A stretch of 64,000 nt of DNA, from positions 1 to 64,000 of the forward strand of contig VBWB01000014.1 of the NCBI GenBank assembly GCA_006218045.1, written 5' to 3'. This document shows positions 9,999-18,270 of this stretch, piece by piece. The DNA is from Stygiobacter sp. (lineage in GTDB: Bacteria > Pseudomonadota > Alphaproteobacteria > Rhodospirillales > Magnetospirillaceae). The translations under genes were made by a program, and so were the position numbers. Positions within the stretch are counted from its first letter, which is position 1, and each line of letters begins with the position of its first letter. The notes beneath the pieces were generated by a model. It had not been told where the DNA came from, searched no databases, and was given only the letters and a program-made list of their open reading frames with translations.

Positions 9999-12456
9999 CC
10001 CCCGCCCCCGACGGCAGACGCACGGTCACCGTGGTGCCCTGGCCGGGGGCGGAATCCAGTTCCACCGTTCCGCCGTGCAATTCGACGAAACGGCGCACCA
10101 GGGCCAGACCCAACCCGGCCCCGTCCTGGCCGTCATGGATGGTGCGGACAAAGCTTTTGAACACCCGATCCATGTCCTCGGGCGGGATGCCGGGGCCGGT
10201 ATCGGCGACGATGAGCGCCACTTCCCCTTCGCGGCGTTCCGCCGTGACGGTGATGGCGCCGCCATTGGGGGTGTATTTCACCGCATTGCCGATCAGGTTG
10301 AACATCACCTGACGCAGACGGCGCTGGTCGGCGACGATCCAGCCGATGTCCAGCGGGCAATCGAAATCAAGCTGAAGCTTCTTTTCCCGCACCCGTTCGC
10401 GCACCAGCCCCAGCACCGAGGACAGCATGGGGTGGATATCCACCGTATCCAGTTCCAAGGTCAGGTGGCCGGCCTCGATGGCGGCCAGATCCAGGATGTC
10501 GGCGATCAGGGATTTCAGCGCGTTGCCGGCTTCGACGATGCCTTTCATGTAATCGTGCTGACGCTTGCTCAGCCTGCCGAAATATTCGGAATCCAACATC
10601 TCGGCGAAGCCGATGATGGTGGTCAGCGGTTTGGCCACCTCGGCCGAGACATTGGACATGAACTCGCTTTTCAAGGTGTCGGCGGCGGCCAGGGCTTCGT
10701 TGCGCTCGATCAGCGCACGCTCCACCCGCGCCGTGTCGGTGACGTCGAGGAAGGCCAGCAGGCTGGCACCGTCGGGCAACGGCACCGAGGCGCAATCCAG
10801 GATCATGCCGTCCTGGCGTTCCAGCCGCCATTCACCGCCCTGGCGCGCGCCCACCAGGGCCAGCAGCCGCTCCCGCGCCGGTGCCCAGGTCGAGGCGCGG
10901 TCGGGCCGCCCCTCGAAATAGGGCCGCAATCGTTCCACCAATTCGTTCAGATGCGGCTCGCCGGCCAGATCATCCGCCGACAGCCCCCACATGCGGGCGA
11001 AGGCCGGGTTGGACAGTTTCAGCCGGCGGTCGTCGCCGAACACCGCCAGACCTTCGTGCAGATGGTCCAGCGTCGCCCTCTGCACCGCCATGGCGGTGTT
11101 GAACGAGCGCTCCATGGCCAAGGTGTCGGTGAAATCCTCGTAGGTGAAGATCAGCCCGCCATAGGGATGCGGGCTGACCACCCGGCGCAGGGTGCGGCCA
11201 TCGGGCAGGTGCATCAACGTCTCGATGGGGTCGATCAGCGAGATGAAGCGGCGCAGTTCCTCTTCCTTCAGCGCCCGGTAATCGGCGGCCTCCGGCAACA
11301 GCCGGCGGTCGCGCAGCGCATCCATCACCGCACCGTAGGTGGGCTGGCTTTCCAGCCAGTCGCGTTCCAGCCGCCACAGCCGCGAAAAGGCGGTGTTGAA
11401 GAAGGCCAGCCTCGTGTCGGTGGTGAAGATGGCGATGGCGGTGGACAGCCGCTCCAGCACCTCGACCTGGGCGCTGACATGGTGGGACAACTGCCCCTGC
11501 AATTCCTCGACGCGGGTGTGATCCTCGATGAAGCCGGCGGTCAGCAGGGTGTCGCCCACTTCCAGCGGCATTTCGGTGATATGGGCCAGCCGCCTTTCCC
11601 CGGCCAGCACCAGATGGAAACTGGCCGAGCGCGGTTCGCCGGCGGCGCGGGCGCGGGCGGCCAGGGCGCGGGCTTCGCGCACATGGTCATCGGCGGCCAG
11701 TTCCACCTGGGCCTGCACGGCGGCTTCGGCACTGGCCGCCTCGACCGCCGCCGCATAGGCCTTGTTGACCATCAGCACCGACAAATCCTCGTCGCGCAGC
11801 CAGACCGGCATGGGCAGGGTGTCGATCAGGGCTTTCAGATAGGTGGCGTCGGCGGCCAAGGCCTGGAGCGAGCGGGCGAGGTCGTCAACGGCGACGGCGC
11901 TGTCGCTGACATCGCGAAACCACACCAGATCGGCCAGCATGTCGCCGGCGGGCGAGGCGGCACGGACCCCCATGGCGCGGATGCGCCGACCACCGTCGGT
12001 CAAGGTCAAATCCGCTTCAAAGGCTTGGCCGTCATCGCGCAACAGGCCGATGGCAGTCTCCAACCGCAGTCCATCATGGGGAGTGAAGCAGGCGAGCACC
12101 TCCTCCAGTGACGAATCCAGGCCGCGCGGCAGGGTCAGCAGCACCGCCAACCGGCGCGAACAACCGAATTCGTCCTCGATCCAGCACAGATAGCCGTCGG
12201 GACTGGCGCCCAGGCATTCACGCAGCGATTCGATGCGGGTTTCGGCCAGGGAGACGGCCTGAAGCGCCCGGTTAAGCCGCAGGCGCAGCCAAGCGATGGC
12301 CGGCAGCAGCACCGAGGCCAGAACCCCGGCCCCCAGGGCCATGGCCACCGGATCGGCCCAGGCGGCCATGGCTTGGGCGGCGTTCATCTCTTGCGCCCAG
12401 GCACTTGCCGCCGTCATCAAGACGGCGAGCGACACCGAAGCCGGAACCTTGCGCAT
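9994..12456 (-). CDS. Multi-PAS histidine-kinase homologue lacking the phospho-acceptor His (DivL-like pseudokinase)
   Basis: A protein of 820 residues. It has an N-terminal signal/anchor and a second hydrophobic stretch, at least three PAS-like regions (for example WLRDEDLSVLMVNKAYAAAV and HEGLAVFGDDRRLKLSNPAF), a dimerisation region and a full ATP-binding domain: N box NLIGNAVKYTPNGG, DTGPGIP, and GAGLGLALVRRF. The H box reads FMSNVSAEVAKPLTTIIGFAEML. Ala605 (codon 10642-10644) replaces the His that accepts phosphate. Layout and sequence resemble DivL, the cell-cycle kinase homologue in which Tyr replaces His in Caulobacter. I infer a regulator of a partner kinase such as CckA rather than a phosphate donor. 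The start at 12456 has an AAGGGGG ribosome site; a start 66 bases earlier is open but less likely. Confidence 0.8.
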   Translation of the reverse strand: MRKVPASVSLAVLMTAASAWAQEMNAAQAMAAWADPVAMALGAGVLASVLLPAIAWLRLRLNRALQAVSLAETRIESLRECLGASPDGYLCWIEDEFGCSRRLAVLLTLPRGLDSSLEEVLACFTPHDGLRLETAIGLLRDDGQAFEADLTLTDGGRRIRAMGVRAASPAGDMLADLVWFRDVSDSAVAVDDLARSLQALAADATYLKALIDTLPMPVWLRDEDLSVLMVNKAYAAAVEAASAEAAVQAQVELAADDHVREARALAARARAAGEPRSASFHLVLAGERRLAHITEMPLEVGDTLLTAGFIEDHTRVEELQGQLSHHVSAQVEVLERLSTAIAIFTTDTRLAFFNTAFSRLWRLERDWLESQPTYGAVMDALRDRRLLPEAADYRALKEEELRRFISLIDPIETLMHLPDGRTLRRVVSPHPYGGLIFTYEDFTDTLAMERSFNTAMAVQRATLDHLHEGLAVFGDDRRLKLSNPAFARMWGLSADDLAGEPHLNELVERLRPYFEGRPDRASTWAPARERLLALVGARQGGEWRLERQDGMILDCASVPLPDGASLLAFLDVTDTARVERALIERNEALAAADTLKSEFMSNVSAEVAKPLTTIIGFAEMLDSEYFGRLSKRQHDYMKGIVEAGNALKSLIADILDLAAIEAGHLTLELDTVDIHPMLSSVLGLVRERVREKKLQLDFDCPLDIGWIVADQRRLRQVMFNLIGNAVKYTPNGGAITVTAERREGEVALIVADTGPGIPPEDMDRVFKSFVRTIHDGQDGAGLGLALVRRFVELHGGTVELDSAPGQGTTVTVRLPSGAGE

Positions 12457-12573
12457 ATATCCCCCTTGTCCACGTCCTGGCAGAGTGCCGCCGAAACCGC
12501 GGCAAGACAAGGGCTTGGGCAAAGCCGTCGGTCATGCTAAACCCCAGGGCACCGCGAAACCGGAGCCGCTGGC

Positions 12574-13152
12574 ATGCTGCAAAAGACTTATGACTGGATG
12601 ATGGATAAGGCGGCGCATCGCCATGCCATCTGGTGGATGGCGCTGATTTCGTTCATCGAAAGCTCGTTCTTTCCCATCCCGCCCGATCTGATGCTGATCC
12701 CGCTGGTGCTGGCGGCGCCGTCGCGCTGGTGGCGCATCGCCCTGGTCTGCACCATCGCCTCGGTCGCCGGTGGCTATCTGGGCTATGCCATCGGCTATTT
12801 CTTCATGGACACCATCGGCGTGGCCATCCTGAACCTGTTCCACCTGAATGAGAAGTTCGAGGCCTTCCGCCCGCTGGTCGACCAGTACGGCGCCTGGGTG
12901 ATCATCGTCAAGGGCGCCACCCCCATCCCCTATAAGCTGATCACCATCGCCGCCGGCGCCTTCCACTTCGATCTGACCCAATTCACCTTCGCCAGCATCG
13001 TCGCCCGCGCCATGCGCTTTTTCCTGGTCGCCGCCCTGTTGTGGAAATTCGGCCCGCCCATCCGCGATTTCGTCGAAAAGCGCCTGACCCTGGTGATGAC
13101 GGTCACCGTGGTGGTGATCGTCGCCGGTTTCCTGGCGGTGAAGCTGCTCTAA
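12574..13152 (+). CDS. yqaA: YqaA/DedA-family inner-membrane protein
   Basis: A small integral membrane protein of 192 residues with four to five hydrophobic helices. It shows the family's re-entrant features: ALISFIESSFFPIPPDLMLIPLVL near the start and KGATPIPYKLITIAAGAFHF near residues 112-132. The proline-rich loops and buried Arg (ARAMRFF) are usual for DedA/SNARE-associated proteins, which act in lipid or proton-dependent membrane homeostasis. It is divergent from the kinase-like gene and convergent with mmdB. No operon partner is seen. The ribosome site (CGGAGCC) is weak. Confidence 0.85.
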   Translation: MLQKTYDWMMDKAAHRHAIWWMALISFIESSFFPIPPDLMLIPLVLAAPSRWWRIALVCTIASVAGGYLGYAIGYFFMDTIGVAILNLFHLNEKFEAFRPLVDQYGAWVIIVKGATPIPYKLITIAAGAFHFDLTQFTFASIVARAMRFFLVAALLWKFGPPIRDFVEKRLTLVMTVTVVVIVAGFLAVKLL

Positions 13153-13188
13153 GGCTTGCGGGCCGTTCCGGCGCCGCGCGGGCTTGGT

Positions 13189-13229
13189 GCGGATTTCAGC
13201 CTGACCCGGTCAGATCGAAATCCGCTCTA
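13189..13229 (-). repeat. TAGAGC-type palindromic repeat providing the mmdB stop codon
   Basis: Read leftward it begins TAGAGCGGATTTC and ends with the pairing arm GAAATCCGC; the 9-bp outer stem is 13189-13197 with 13217-13225. An inner CTGA/TCAG stem closes the loop. The leading TAG (13227-13229) is the stop codon of mmdB. See 9797-9830 for the related copy at the end of rhlE. Confidence 0.6.
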
Positions 13230-14474
13230 ATAAACCGCCTGGATCACCGTCACATAGATGGCGGCCAGGATGGCGGTGGTGATGACACCACTGATATTGG
13301 CGCCCAAGGCGTGGGGCATGACCACCACGCCGGGATTGGCCGCCGTCACTTCCTTTTGCGCCACCTTGGCGGTGGTCGGCACGCAGGAGACGGCGGCGAT
13401 ACCGATGACCGGGTTGAACTTGCGGCCGCTGGCGAAATAAAGCACATAGCCGCCCAGGATGCCGCCGATGCCGGAAATCAGCAGCGCCAGCATGCCCAGC
13501 AGCAAAAGTACCAGAACCTGCGGGTCGAGGATCAGCCGCGCCTCGCACAACACCCCCAACAGCAGGCCCAGGAAGAAGGTGCCGCCGTACAGGAACACCC
13601 CGCCCAGCAGATCCATGTAGGGCACCAGATTGCTTTCGCGGATGATGACGCCCAGGAACAGGCACAGGATCAACGGCGACGCCACCGGGAACAACAGCGA
13701 CAGCAAGATGCACAAGGTCACCGAGAAGGCGATCTTCTGCCCCGAGGTGATGGGCTTGCGTGGCTTTTCCGCCGGCATGGGCAAGGCGCGCAGCCGCGCC
13801 GGGATCAGCAGGCGGATCAGATAGGGATAGCCGCCATAGGTCAGCCCCAGATACAGATAGGCGACCACGGTGATGGGCACGAACAATTCCCGCGCCAGGG
13901 ACAGCGAGGTGAACAGCACCATGGGGCCGTCGGCGCCGCCGATGATGGCCACCGAGGCCGCCTGACCCGGTGTCAGGCCCAGGGCGATGGCGATGGGATA
14001 GACGGCGATGGTGCCCAATTCGCCGAACAAGGCCAGGATCATGCTTTGAAACGGCCGCGCCATCACATAGCCCACGTCCAGCAGCACGCCGATGCCCAGA
14101 AACACCACGCAGGCGATCAGGCCATTGCTGAAGGTGAAGGTGTAGATGGGCTGCAACCAGTTGATCTGCAAAATGTTCATCAACGCCGTGGTCTGCGCCG
14201 CGTTGTCGGCGGCAGCCAGGGCATCGACGAAAATCTGGTTGGGGCCGGCGCGCAGCCAGCCGCCTTCGGGCACGAACAGGACGGCGGCGTTGATGGTGGC
14301 CATGCCTAAGCCCATGGGGATCATCAGCAGGGCTTCCAGCACGCCTTTCTTGCCCAGATAGATCAAAAGGACGCCCAGGGCGATCAGCACCAGCCGCATG
14401 ACCAGGATGCTGGGTTCCGCCGCCGCCAGGGTGGCAAGGCCTTGGAACAGGTCCAGGACGTTCAGGCGATCCAT
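13227..14474 (-). CDS. mmdB: Sodium-ion translocating decarboxylase, beta subunit
   Basis: The membrane subunit (415 residues) of a biotin-dependent decarboxylase. It removes the carboxyl group from biotin and pumps Na+ outward. Many hydrophobic helices are visible, along with the conserved segment GGADGPMVLFTSLSLA near residues 187-202, which lies by the sodium site in the OadB/MmdB/GcdB family, and a conserved C-terminal KVAQKEVTAANPGVVVMPHA. It is last in the four-gene set mmdA-mmdD-mmdC-mmdB, 4 bases after mmdC. Length and family are clear. The link to methylmalonyl-CoA comes from the gene order and the MmdA-like first gene. Confidence 0.93.
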   Translation of the reverse strand: MDRLNVLDLFQGLATLAAAEPSILVMRLVLIALGVLLIYLGKKGVLEALLMIPMGLGMATINAAVLFVPEGGWLRAGPNQIFVDALAAADNAAQTTALMNILQINWLQPIYTFTFSNGLIACVVFLGIGVLLDVGYVMARPFQSMILALFGELGTIAVYPIAIALGLTPGQAASVAIIGGADGPMVLFTSLSLARELFVPITVVAYLYLGLTYGGYPYLIRLLIPARLRALPMPAEKPRKPITSGQKIAFSVTLCILLSLLFPVASPLILCLFLGVIIRESNLVPYMDLLGGVFLYGGTFFLGLLLGVLCEARLILDPQVLVLLLLGMLALLISGIGGILGGYVLYFASGRKFNPVIGIAAVSCVPTTAKVAQKEVTAANPGVVVMPHALGANISGVITTAILAAIYVTVIQAVY

Positions 14475-14478
14475 GGGA

Positions 14479-14883
14479 TTATCCTTGAGCGATGGTCATC
14501 AGGACGTGACCGGCCTCGACCGCCTGACCGGCGGTGACGGTGATGTTGGTGACGGTGCCGGAATACCGGGCCATGATCGGCGTCTTCATCTTCATCGCCT
14601 CGATAACGGCGATCTTGTCGCCCTCGGCCACCTTTTGCCCGACGCTGACCGCCAGACTTTCGACCATGCCGGCCAGTGGGCAGACTTCGTCGCCGGCCCC
14701 GGCGGCGACGGATACCGGGGCCGCCGGCGGCGGCGCGGCCATGGGGGCGGCGGCGACGAAGGACGGCACCCCGGTGCCGGCGATGGACGGATAGGCGGAC
14801 ATGGCGTGGCCGTTCTCGGACAGATCCTCGACCAGCACGTCATAGACCTTGCCTTCGACGGTGATGCGCAACTTCTTTTGCAT
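14479..14883 (-). CDS. mmdC: Biotin carrier subunit of the decarboxylase
   Basis: A protein of 134 residues ending in a biotinyl domain with the motif EAMKM; Lys98 is the biotin attachment site. Before it comes an Ala/Pro-rich flexible linker (about 44-62), as in MmdC and in the tail of OadA. It ferries carboxyl groups from the MmdA carboxyltransferase to the MmdB pump. It lies 13 bases after mmdD and 4 bases before mmdB, so it is surely co-transcribed. Confidence 0.92.
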   Translation of the reverse strand: MQKKLRITVEGKVYDVLVEDLSENGHAMSAYPSIAGTGVPSFVAAAPMAAPPPAAPVSVAAGAGDEVCPLAGMVESLAVSVGQKVAEGDKIAVIEAMKMKTPIMARYSGTVTNITVTAGQAVEAGHVLMTIAQG

Positions 14884-14896
14884 GGTGTTTCAGACC

Positions 14897-15214
14897 CTAG
14901 TGATGAGTGGCCGGATGATGCGAGCCGTGATGAGCGAAACGGCCTTCCGCCGACCAACCGGCGGTGCCGGCGGCAGCGCCGATATGGACGATGCGATTGG
15001 CGCCGACCATGGCATGGGCGGCAGCGGCGATGACCACCAGATGATGGGGCGGAATACCCGCCGATGACGGTGCCGCCGGAACGACGGCGGGCACGGCCTT
15101 GCGCTCGCCCCAGGCCAGGGCGACGACGATGAATTTGATGAGCACGGCCGCCGCCAGGGCGATGACCACGCCCAGACCATAGACCAGCAGCGACAATTGC
15201 ACCGCTTCGTTCAT
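14897..15214 (-). CDS. mmdD: Decarboxylase delta/gamma subunit (OadG/MmdD family) with His-rich tail
   Basis: A protein of 105 residues with one N-terminal membrane helix (LSLLVYGLGVVIALAAAVLIK region, about 7-34) and a Pro/Ala linker, the layout of OadG/MmdD subunits that hold the complex together. The C-terminus is unusually rich in His (HHGSHHPATHH), which suggests metal binding; the Klebsiella OadG tail is known to bind zinc. The start at 15214 sits 11 bases after the mmdA stop. The reading frame also stays open upstream into mmdA, but that extension does not resemble the family. Confidence 0.85.
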   Translation of the reverse strand: MNEAVQLSLLVYGLGVVIALAAAVLIKFIVVALAWGERKAVPAVVPAAPSSAGIPPHHLVVIAAAAHAMVGANRIVHIGAAAGTAGWSAEGRFAHHGSHHPATHH

Positions 15215-15225
15215 GTCATATCCCC

Positions 15226-16779
15226 TTAAAGCGGAATGTTGCCGTGTTTCTTCGGCGGCCTGATCTCGCGCTTGGCCAGCGATTTCCTGAGCGCCAGGGC
15301 GATGATGCCGCGGGTCTCCGACGGCATGATGACATCGGTGATATAGCCCTGGCCCGCCGACAGATAGGGCGAGGCGAATTCGTCGCGGTATTGGGCCGCC
15401 AGTTCCTTGGCCTTGGCCTTGCGGTCGGGGGCCTCGGCCAGTTCCTTGCGGTAGAGGATGTTGATGGCCCCTTCCGCCCCCATCACCGCGATTTCGGCGC
15501 TGGGCCAGGCCAGCACCCAATCGGCGCCCATTTCCTGGCTGCACATGGCCAGATACGAGCCGCCATAGGCCTTGCGCAGGATGATGGTGATCTTGGGCAC
15601 GGTGGCCGAGCCATAGGCGAACAACAGCTTGGCGCCATGGCGGATGATGCCGCCCCGCTCCTGCTCGATGCCGGGCAGGAAGCCGGGGACATCGACCAGG
15701 GTGACGACGGGGATATTGAAGACATTGCAGAAACGGACGAACCGCGCCCCCTTGTCGGAAGCGTTGATATCCAGGGCGCCGGCCATTTCCATGGGCTGGT
15801 TGGCGACGATGCCGGTGACCATGCCGCCGATGCGGGCCAGGCCGACGATCAGATTGCGGGCCCAGCCGGCATGCACTTCAAGGAAGCTGCCGTCGTCGAC
15901 GATGCGGGCGATGACCTGACGCACATCCATGGGTTCCGACGGATCGTCGGGGACCAGGGCGTCCAGCACCGGATCGGCGCCCACCGGGATATCCGCCCAC
16001 GGCTGGTGCGGTGGGTCCTCGGTGTTGTTGGCGGGCAGATAGGACAGCAGCGCCTTGGCGATCTCCACCGCATGGGCGTCATTCTCGGCGACGAAATGGG
16101 CGTTGCCGCTGATTGTCGCATGCATCTCGGCGCTGCCCACCTGATCCATGCTATAGGCCTGACCGGTGACCGCCTTGATCACCTCGGGGCCGGTGATGAA
16201 CATGTGGGCGTTGTGCCGGGTCATGATGACGAAATCCATCAGGGCCGGCGAATAGGCGGCACCGCCGGCGCACGGCCCCAGCACCAGGGCGATCTGCGGC
16301 ACCACGCCGGACAGCAGGACGTTCTGATAGAACACCTGACCATAGCCGGACAGGGCGTCGACGCCTTCCTGGATGCGGGCACCGCCGGAATCCTTGCAGG
16401 CCACCAAGGGTACACCCATCTTCAGCGCGTATTGCATGGCGGTGACCAGCTTTTGCGCATGCATCTTGCCCAGCGTGCCGGCGGCGACGGTGAAATCCTG
16501 GCTGAACGCCGACACCTGCCGCCCCGCCACGAAGCCGTTGCCGACGATCACGCCGTCGGCGGGCATGTCCTTGCCGGCCAGACCGAAGCCATTGGCGTGG
16601 TGATGCACATGCAGGCCGGTTTCCTGGAACGTGCCGGGATCGAACAACACCCCCAGCCGTTCGCGTGCGGTCAGTTGGCCTTTGTCGTGGCGTTCCTGCG
16701 CCTTGGCGGCACCGCCGCCGGCCATGGCCTTGGCCCGCAATTGTTCCAGTTTGTCGGCCAAACGATCAGCAAGCGGCAT
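15226..16779 (-). CDS. mmdA: Methylmalonyl-CoA decarboxylase alpha subunit (carboxyltransferase)
   Basis: A member of the acyl-CoA carboxylase beta-type carboxyltransferase family (517 residues). It shows the oxyanion-forming glycine-rich segments (ACKDSGGARIQEGVDAL and LGPCAGGAAYSPALMDF) and the C-terminal EMGADWVLAWPSAEIAVMGAEGA motif. In this operon it would move CO2 from methylmalonyl-CoA to biotin on MmdC, yielding propionyl-CoA. A propionyl-CoA carboxylase beta role is the main alternative, but the adjacent MmdD, MmdC and MmdB argue for the sodium-pumping enzyme. The start at 16779 follows a GGGGGAAAG ribosome site; a longer upstream reading is open but does not fit family length. Confidence 0.92.
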   Translation of the reverse strand: MPLADRLADKLEQLRAKAMAGGGAAKAQERHDKGQLTARERLGVLFDPGTFQETGLHVHHHANGFGLAGKDMPADGVIVGNGFVAGRQVSAFSQDFTVAAGTLGKMHAQKLVTAMQYALKMGVPLVACKDSGGARIQEGVDALSGYGQVFYQNVLLSGVVPQIALVLGPCAGGAAYSPALMDFVIMTRHNAHMFITGPEVIKAVTGQAYSMDQVGSAEMHATISGNAHFVAENDAHAVEIAKALLSYLPANNTEDPPHQPWADIPVGADPVLDALVPDDPSEPMDVRQVIARIVDDGSFLEVHAGWARNLIVGLARIGGMVTGIVANQPMEMAGALDINASDKGARFVRFCNVFNIPVVTLVDVPGFLPGIEQERGGIIRHGAKLLFAYGSATVPKITIILRKAYGGSYLAMCSQEMGADWVLAWPSAEIAVMGAEGAINILYRKELAEAPDRKAKAKELAAQYRDEFASPYLSAGQGYITDVIMPSETRGIIALALRKSLAKREIRPPKKHGNIPL

Positions 16780-16971
16780 GGATCTTTCCCCCATTGGCAC
16801 CAGGGGGATGGTAGAACCAATTCCCGCACTGCACAAACGAAGATGTGGCAACACCCCTTTGCCCGATATTTAAGCAAGGTCATGCCTAAAAATCGTCATC
16901 TCCGTCACCGCACCCACGCCGAATCCTGGCTTTGCCACTGGCATGGGCCTTGCTTATAGATCGGACATAAC

Positions 16972-17076
16972 GCGTCTAGGGTTCCGACCGCTCGCGGTGT
17001 CTGGTCCAAGAGATGCACTCCCGCCCGCCAGCGATGGTGGACGGAGCCACGGCGGGATAAAAGCCCGGGAGAGCTG
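16972..17076 (+). promoter_or_regulatory. Guanidine-I (ykkC) riboswitch aptamer
   Basis: The conserved signatures of the ykkC class are present in order: TCTAGGGTTCCG, then CTGGTCCAAGAG, then ACGGAGCCACGGCGGGA TAAAAGCCCGGGAG (split here for length). This class binds guanidinium and turns on guanidine export or breakdown genes. It sits about 120 bases before the transporter operon, and every downstream gene fits guanidine use. Upstream of it (16780-16970) lies the divergent promoter region shared with mmdA. Confidence 0.93.
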
Positions 17077-17149
17077 TGCCGCGAGAGCCTTCGGATTCTC
17101 AGGGACGGTCTCTGCCCACCCGGTCAAGGCCCCCCTGAAATCCGATCAT

Positions 17150-17196
17150 CCCCCGCGGTGCCTTGTGCAGCTTCTTACGCAACCGAGGGGGTTTTT
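17150..17196 (+). terminator. Riboswitch expression platform: hairpin plus T run overlapping the ribosome site
   Basis: CCCCCGCGGT (17150-17159) can pair with ACCGAGGGGG (17182-17191) with one G-A mismatch. It is followed at once by TTTTT (17192-17196), and the start codon is at 17198. The structure looks like an intrinsic terminator. Its right arm also contains the only good ribosome site (GAGGGGG), so folding would block both transcription and translation. I infer that guanidine binding upstream prevents it. Confidence 0.6.
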
Positions 17197-17197
17197 C

Positions 17198-18268
17198 ATG
17201 CGTTCTTCCCTGAAACGAGTTCTCGGTCTGGCCGCTGGCGTCGCCGCCATGGTCGCCGCCACCTGTTCGCCCGGCCTCGCCGCCGAGAAAAAGGATTTCA
17301 AGGTCGCCTGGTCCATCTATGCCGGCTGGATGCCGTGGGGCTATGCCGCCGAGTCCGGCCTGATGAAGAAATGGGCCGACAAATACGGTATCAAGGTCGA
17401 GATCGTGCAGATCAACGACTATGTGGAATCCATCAACCAATACACCGCCGGCGGCTTCGACGGCTGCGTCATGACCAATATGGACGCACTCACCATCCCG
17501 GCGGCGGGCGGAATAGATTCGACCGCGCTGATCTCCGGCGATTTTTCCAACGGCAATGACGGCATCGTCGTGAAAAAGGGCAAGAGCGTCGCCGATCTCA
17601 AGGGCCAGAAGATCAATCTGGTCGAGCTTTCGGTGTCGCATTACCTGCTGGCCCGGGCGCTGGACAGCGTCAAGCTGAAGGAGAAAGACATAAGCGTCGT
17701 CAACACCTCGGACGCCGACATCGTTTCCGTCTTCACCTCGTCCAAGGATTCCACCGCCGTGGTCACCTGGAACCCGCAACTGGCCGAAGTGGCTGCGGTC
17801 AAGGGCGCCACCAAGGTGTTCGACAGTGCCAAGATTCCGGGCGAGATCATCGACCTGATGGTGGTCAACTCGGCCACGCTCAAGGACAACCCGGCTTTGG
17901 GCAAAGCGCTCACCGGCGTCTGGTACGAGATGATGGCCAAGATGGAAGCCGGCGACACCGCCATGCTGGAACACATGGCCAAGGCCTCGGGCACCGATCT
18001 GGCCGGCTACAAGGCCCAGCTCGCCACCACCAAGATGTTCTACAAGCCCGCCGACGCGGTGGCCTTCGCCACCTCGCCGCAATTGCCCAAGACCATGGAC
18101 ATGGTCCGCACCTTCTCGTTCGAGCACGGATTGTTGGGCGACGGCGCCAAGACCAAGGACGCGGTGGGCATCGCCTTCCCCGGTGGCAAGACCATCGGCG
18201 ACGCCAAGAACGTGAAGTTGCGCTTCGACGCCGAATTCATGAAGCTGGCCACCGACGGGAAGCTGTAG
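17198..18268 (+). CDS. Guanidine-operon ABC transporter substrate-binding protein
   Basis: A periplasmic binding protein of 356 residues with a clear signal peptide (MRSSLKRVLGLAAGVAAMVAA, split by type, cut near GLAAEKK). It belongs to the nitrate/taurine/thiamine-precursor binding family (AWSIYAGWMPWGYAAESGLMKKWADKYG near the mature start). Databases often name such proteins urea or nitrate/sulfonate binders. Here the riboswitch and the carboxylase point to guanidine or a close relative as ligand. It is followed 2 bases later by the permease. Substrate is inference; family is firm. Confidence 0.88.
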   Translation: MRSSLKRVLGLAAGVAAMVAATCSPGLAAEKKDFKVAWSIYAGWMPWGYAAESGLMKKWADKYGIKVEIVQINDYVESINQYTAGGFDGCVMTNMDALTIPAAGGIDSTALISGDFSNGNDGIVVKKGKSVADLKGQKINLVELSVSHYLLARALDSVKLKEKDISVVNTSDADIVSVFTSSKDSTAVVTWNPQLAEVAAVKGATKVFDSAKIPGEIIDLMVVNSATLKDNPALGKALTGVWYEMMAKMEAGDTAMLEHMAKASGTDLAGYKAQLATTKMFYKPADAVAFATSPQLPKTMDMVRTFSFEHGLLGDGAKTKDAVGIAFPGGKTIGDAKNVKLRFDAEFMKLATDGKL

Positions 18269-18270
18269 GC

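Noticed and set aside
10075-12111. Long plus-strand frame opposite the histidine-kinase homologue
   Set aside because: Kinase motifs (N box, G boxes, PAS) are on the minus strand; the plus frame is compositional.
14897-15544. Longer version of the mmdD gene starting at 15544
   Set aside because: The extension overlaps mmdA and lacks family resemblance; the membrane helix expected at the N-terminus begins right after the ATG at 15214.
16943-17197. N-terminal extension of the guanidine-binding protein through the riboswitch
   Set aside because: It would translate the aptamer; the signal peptide starts cleanly at 17198 with a ribosome site in front.
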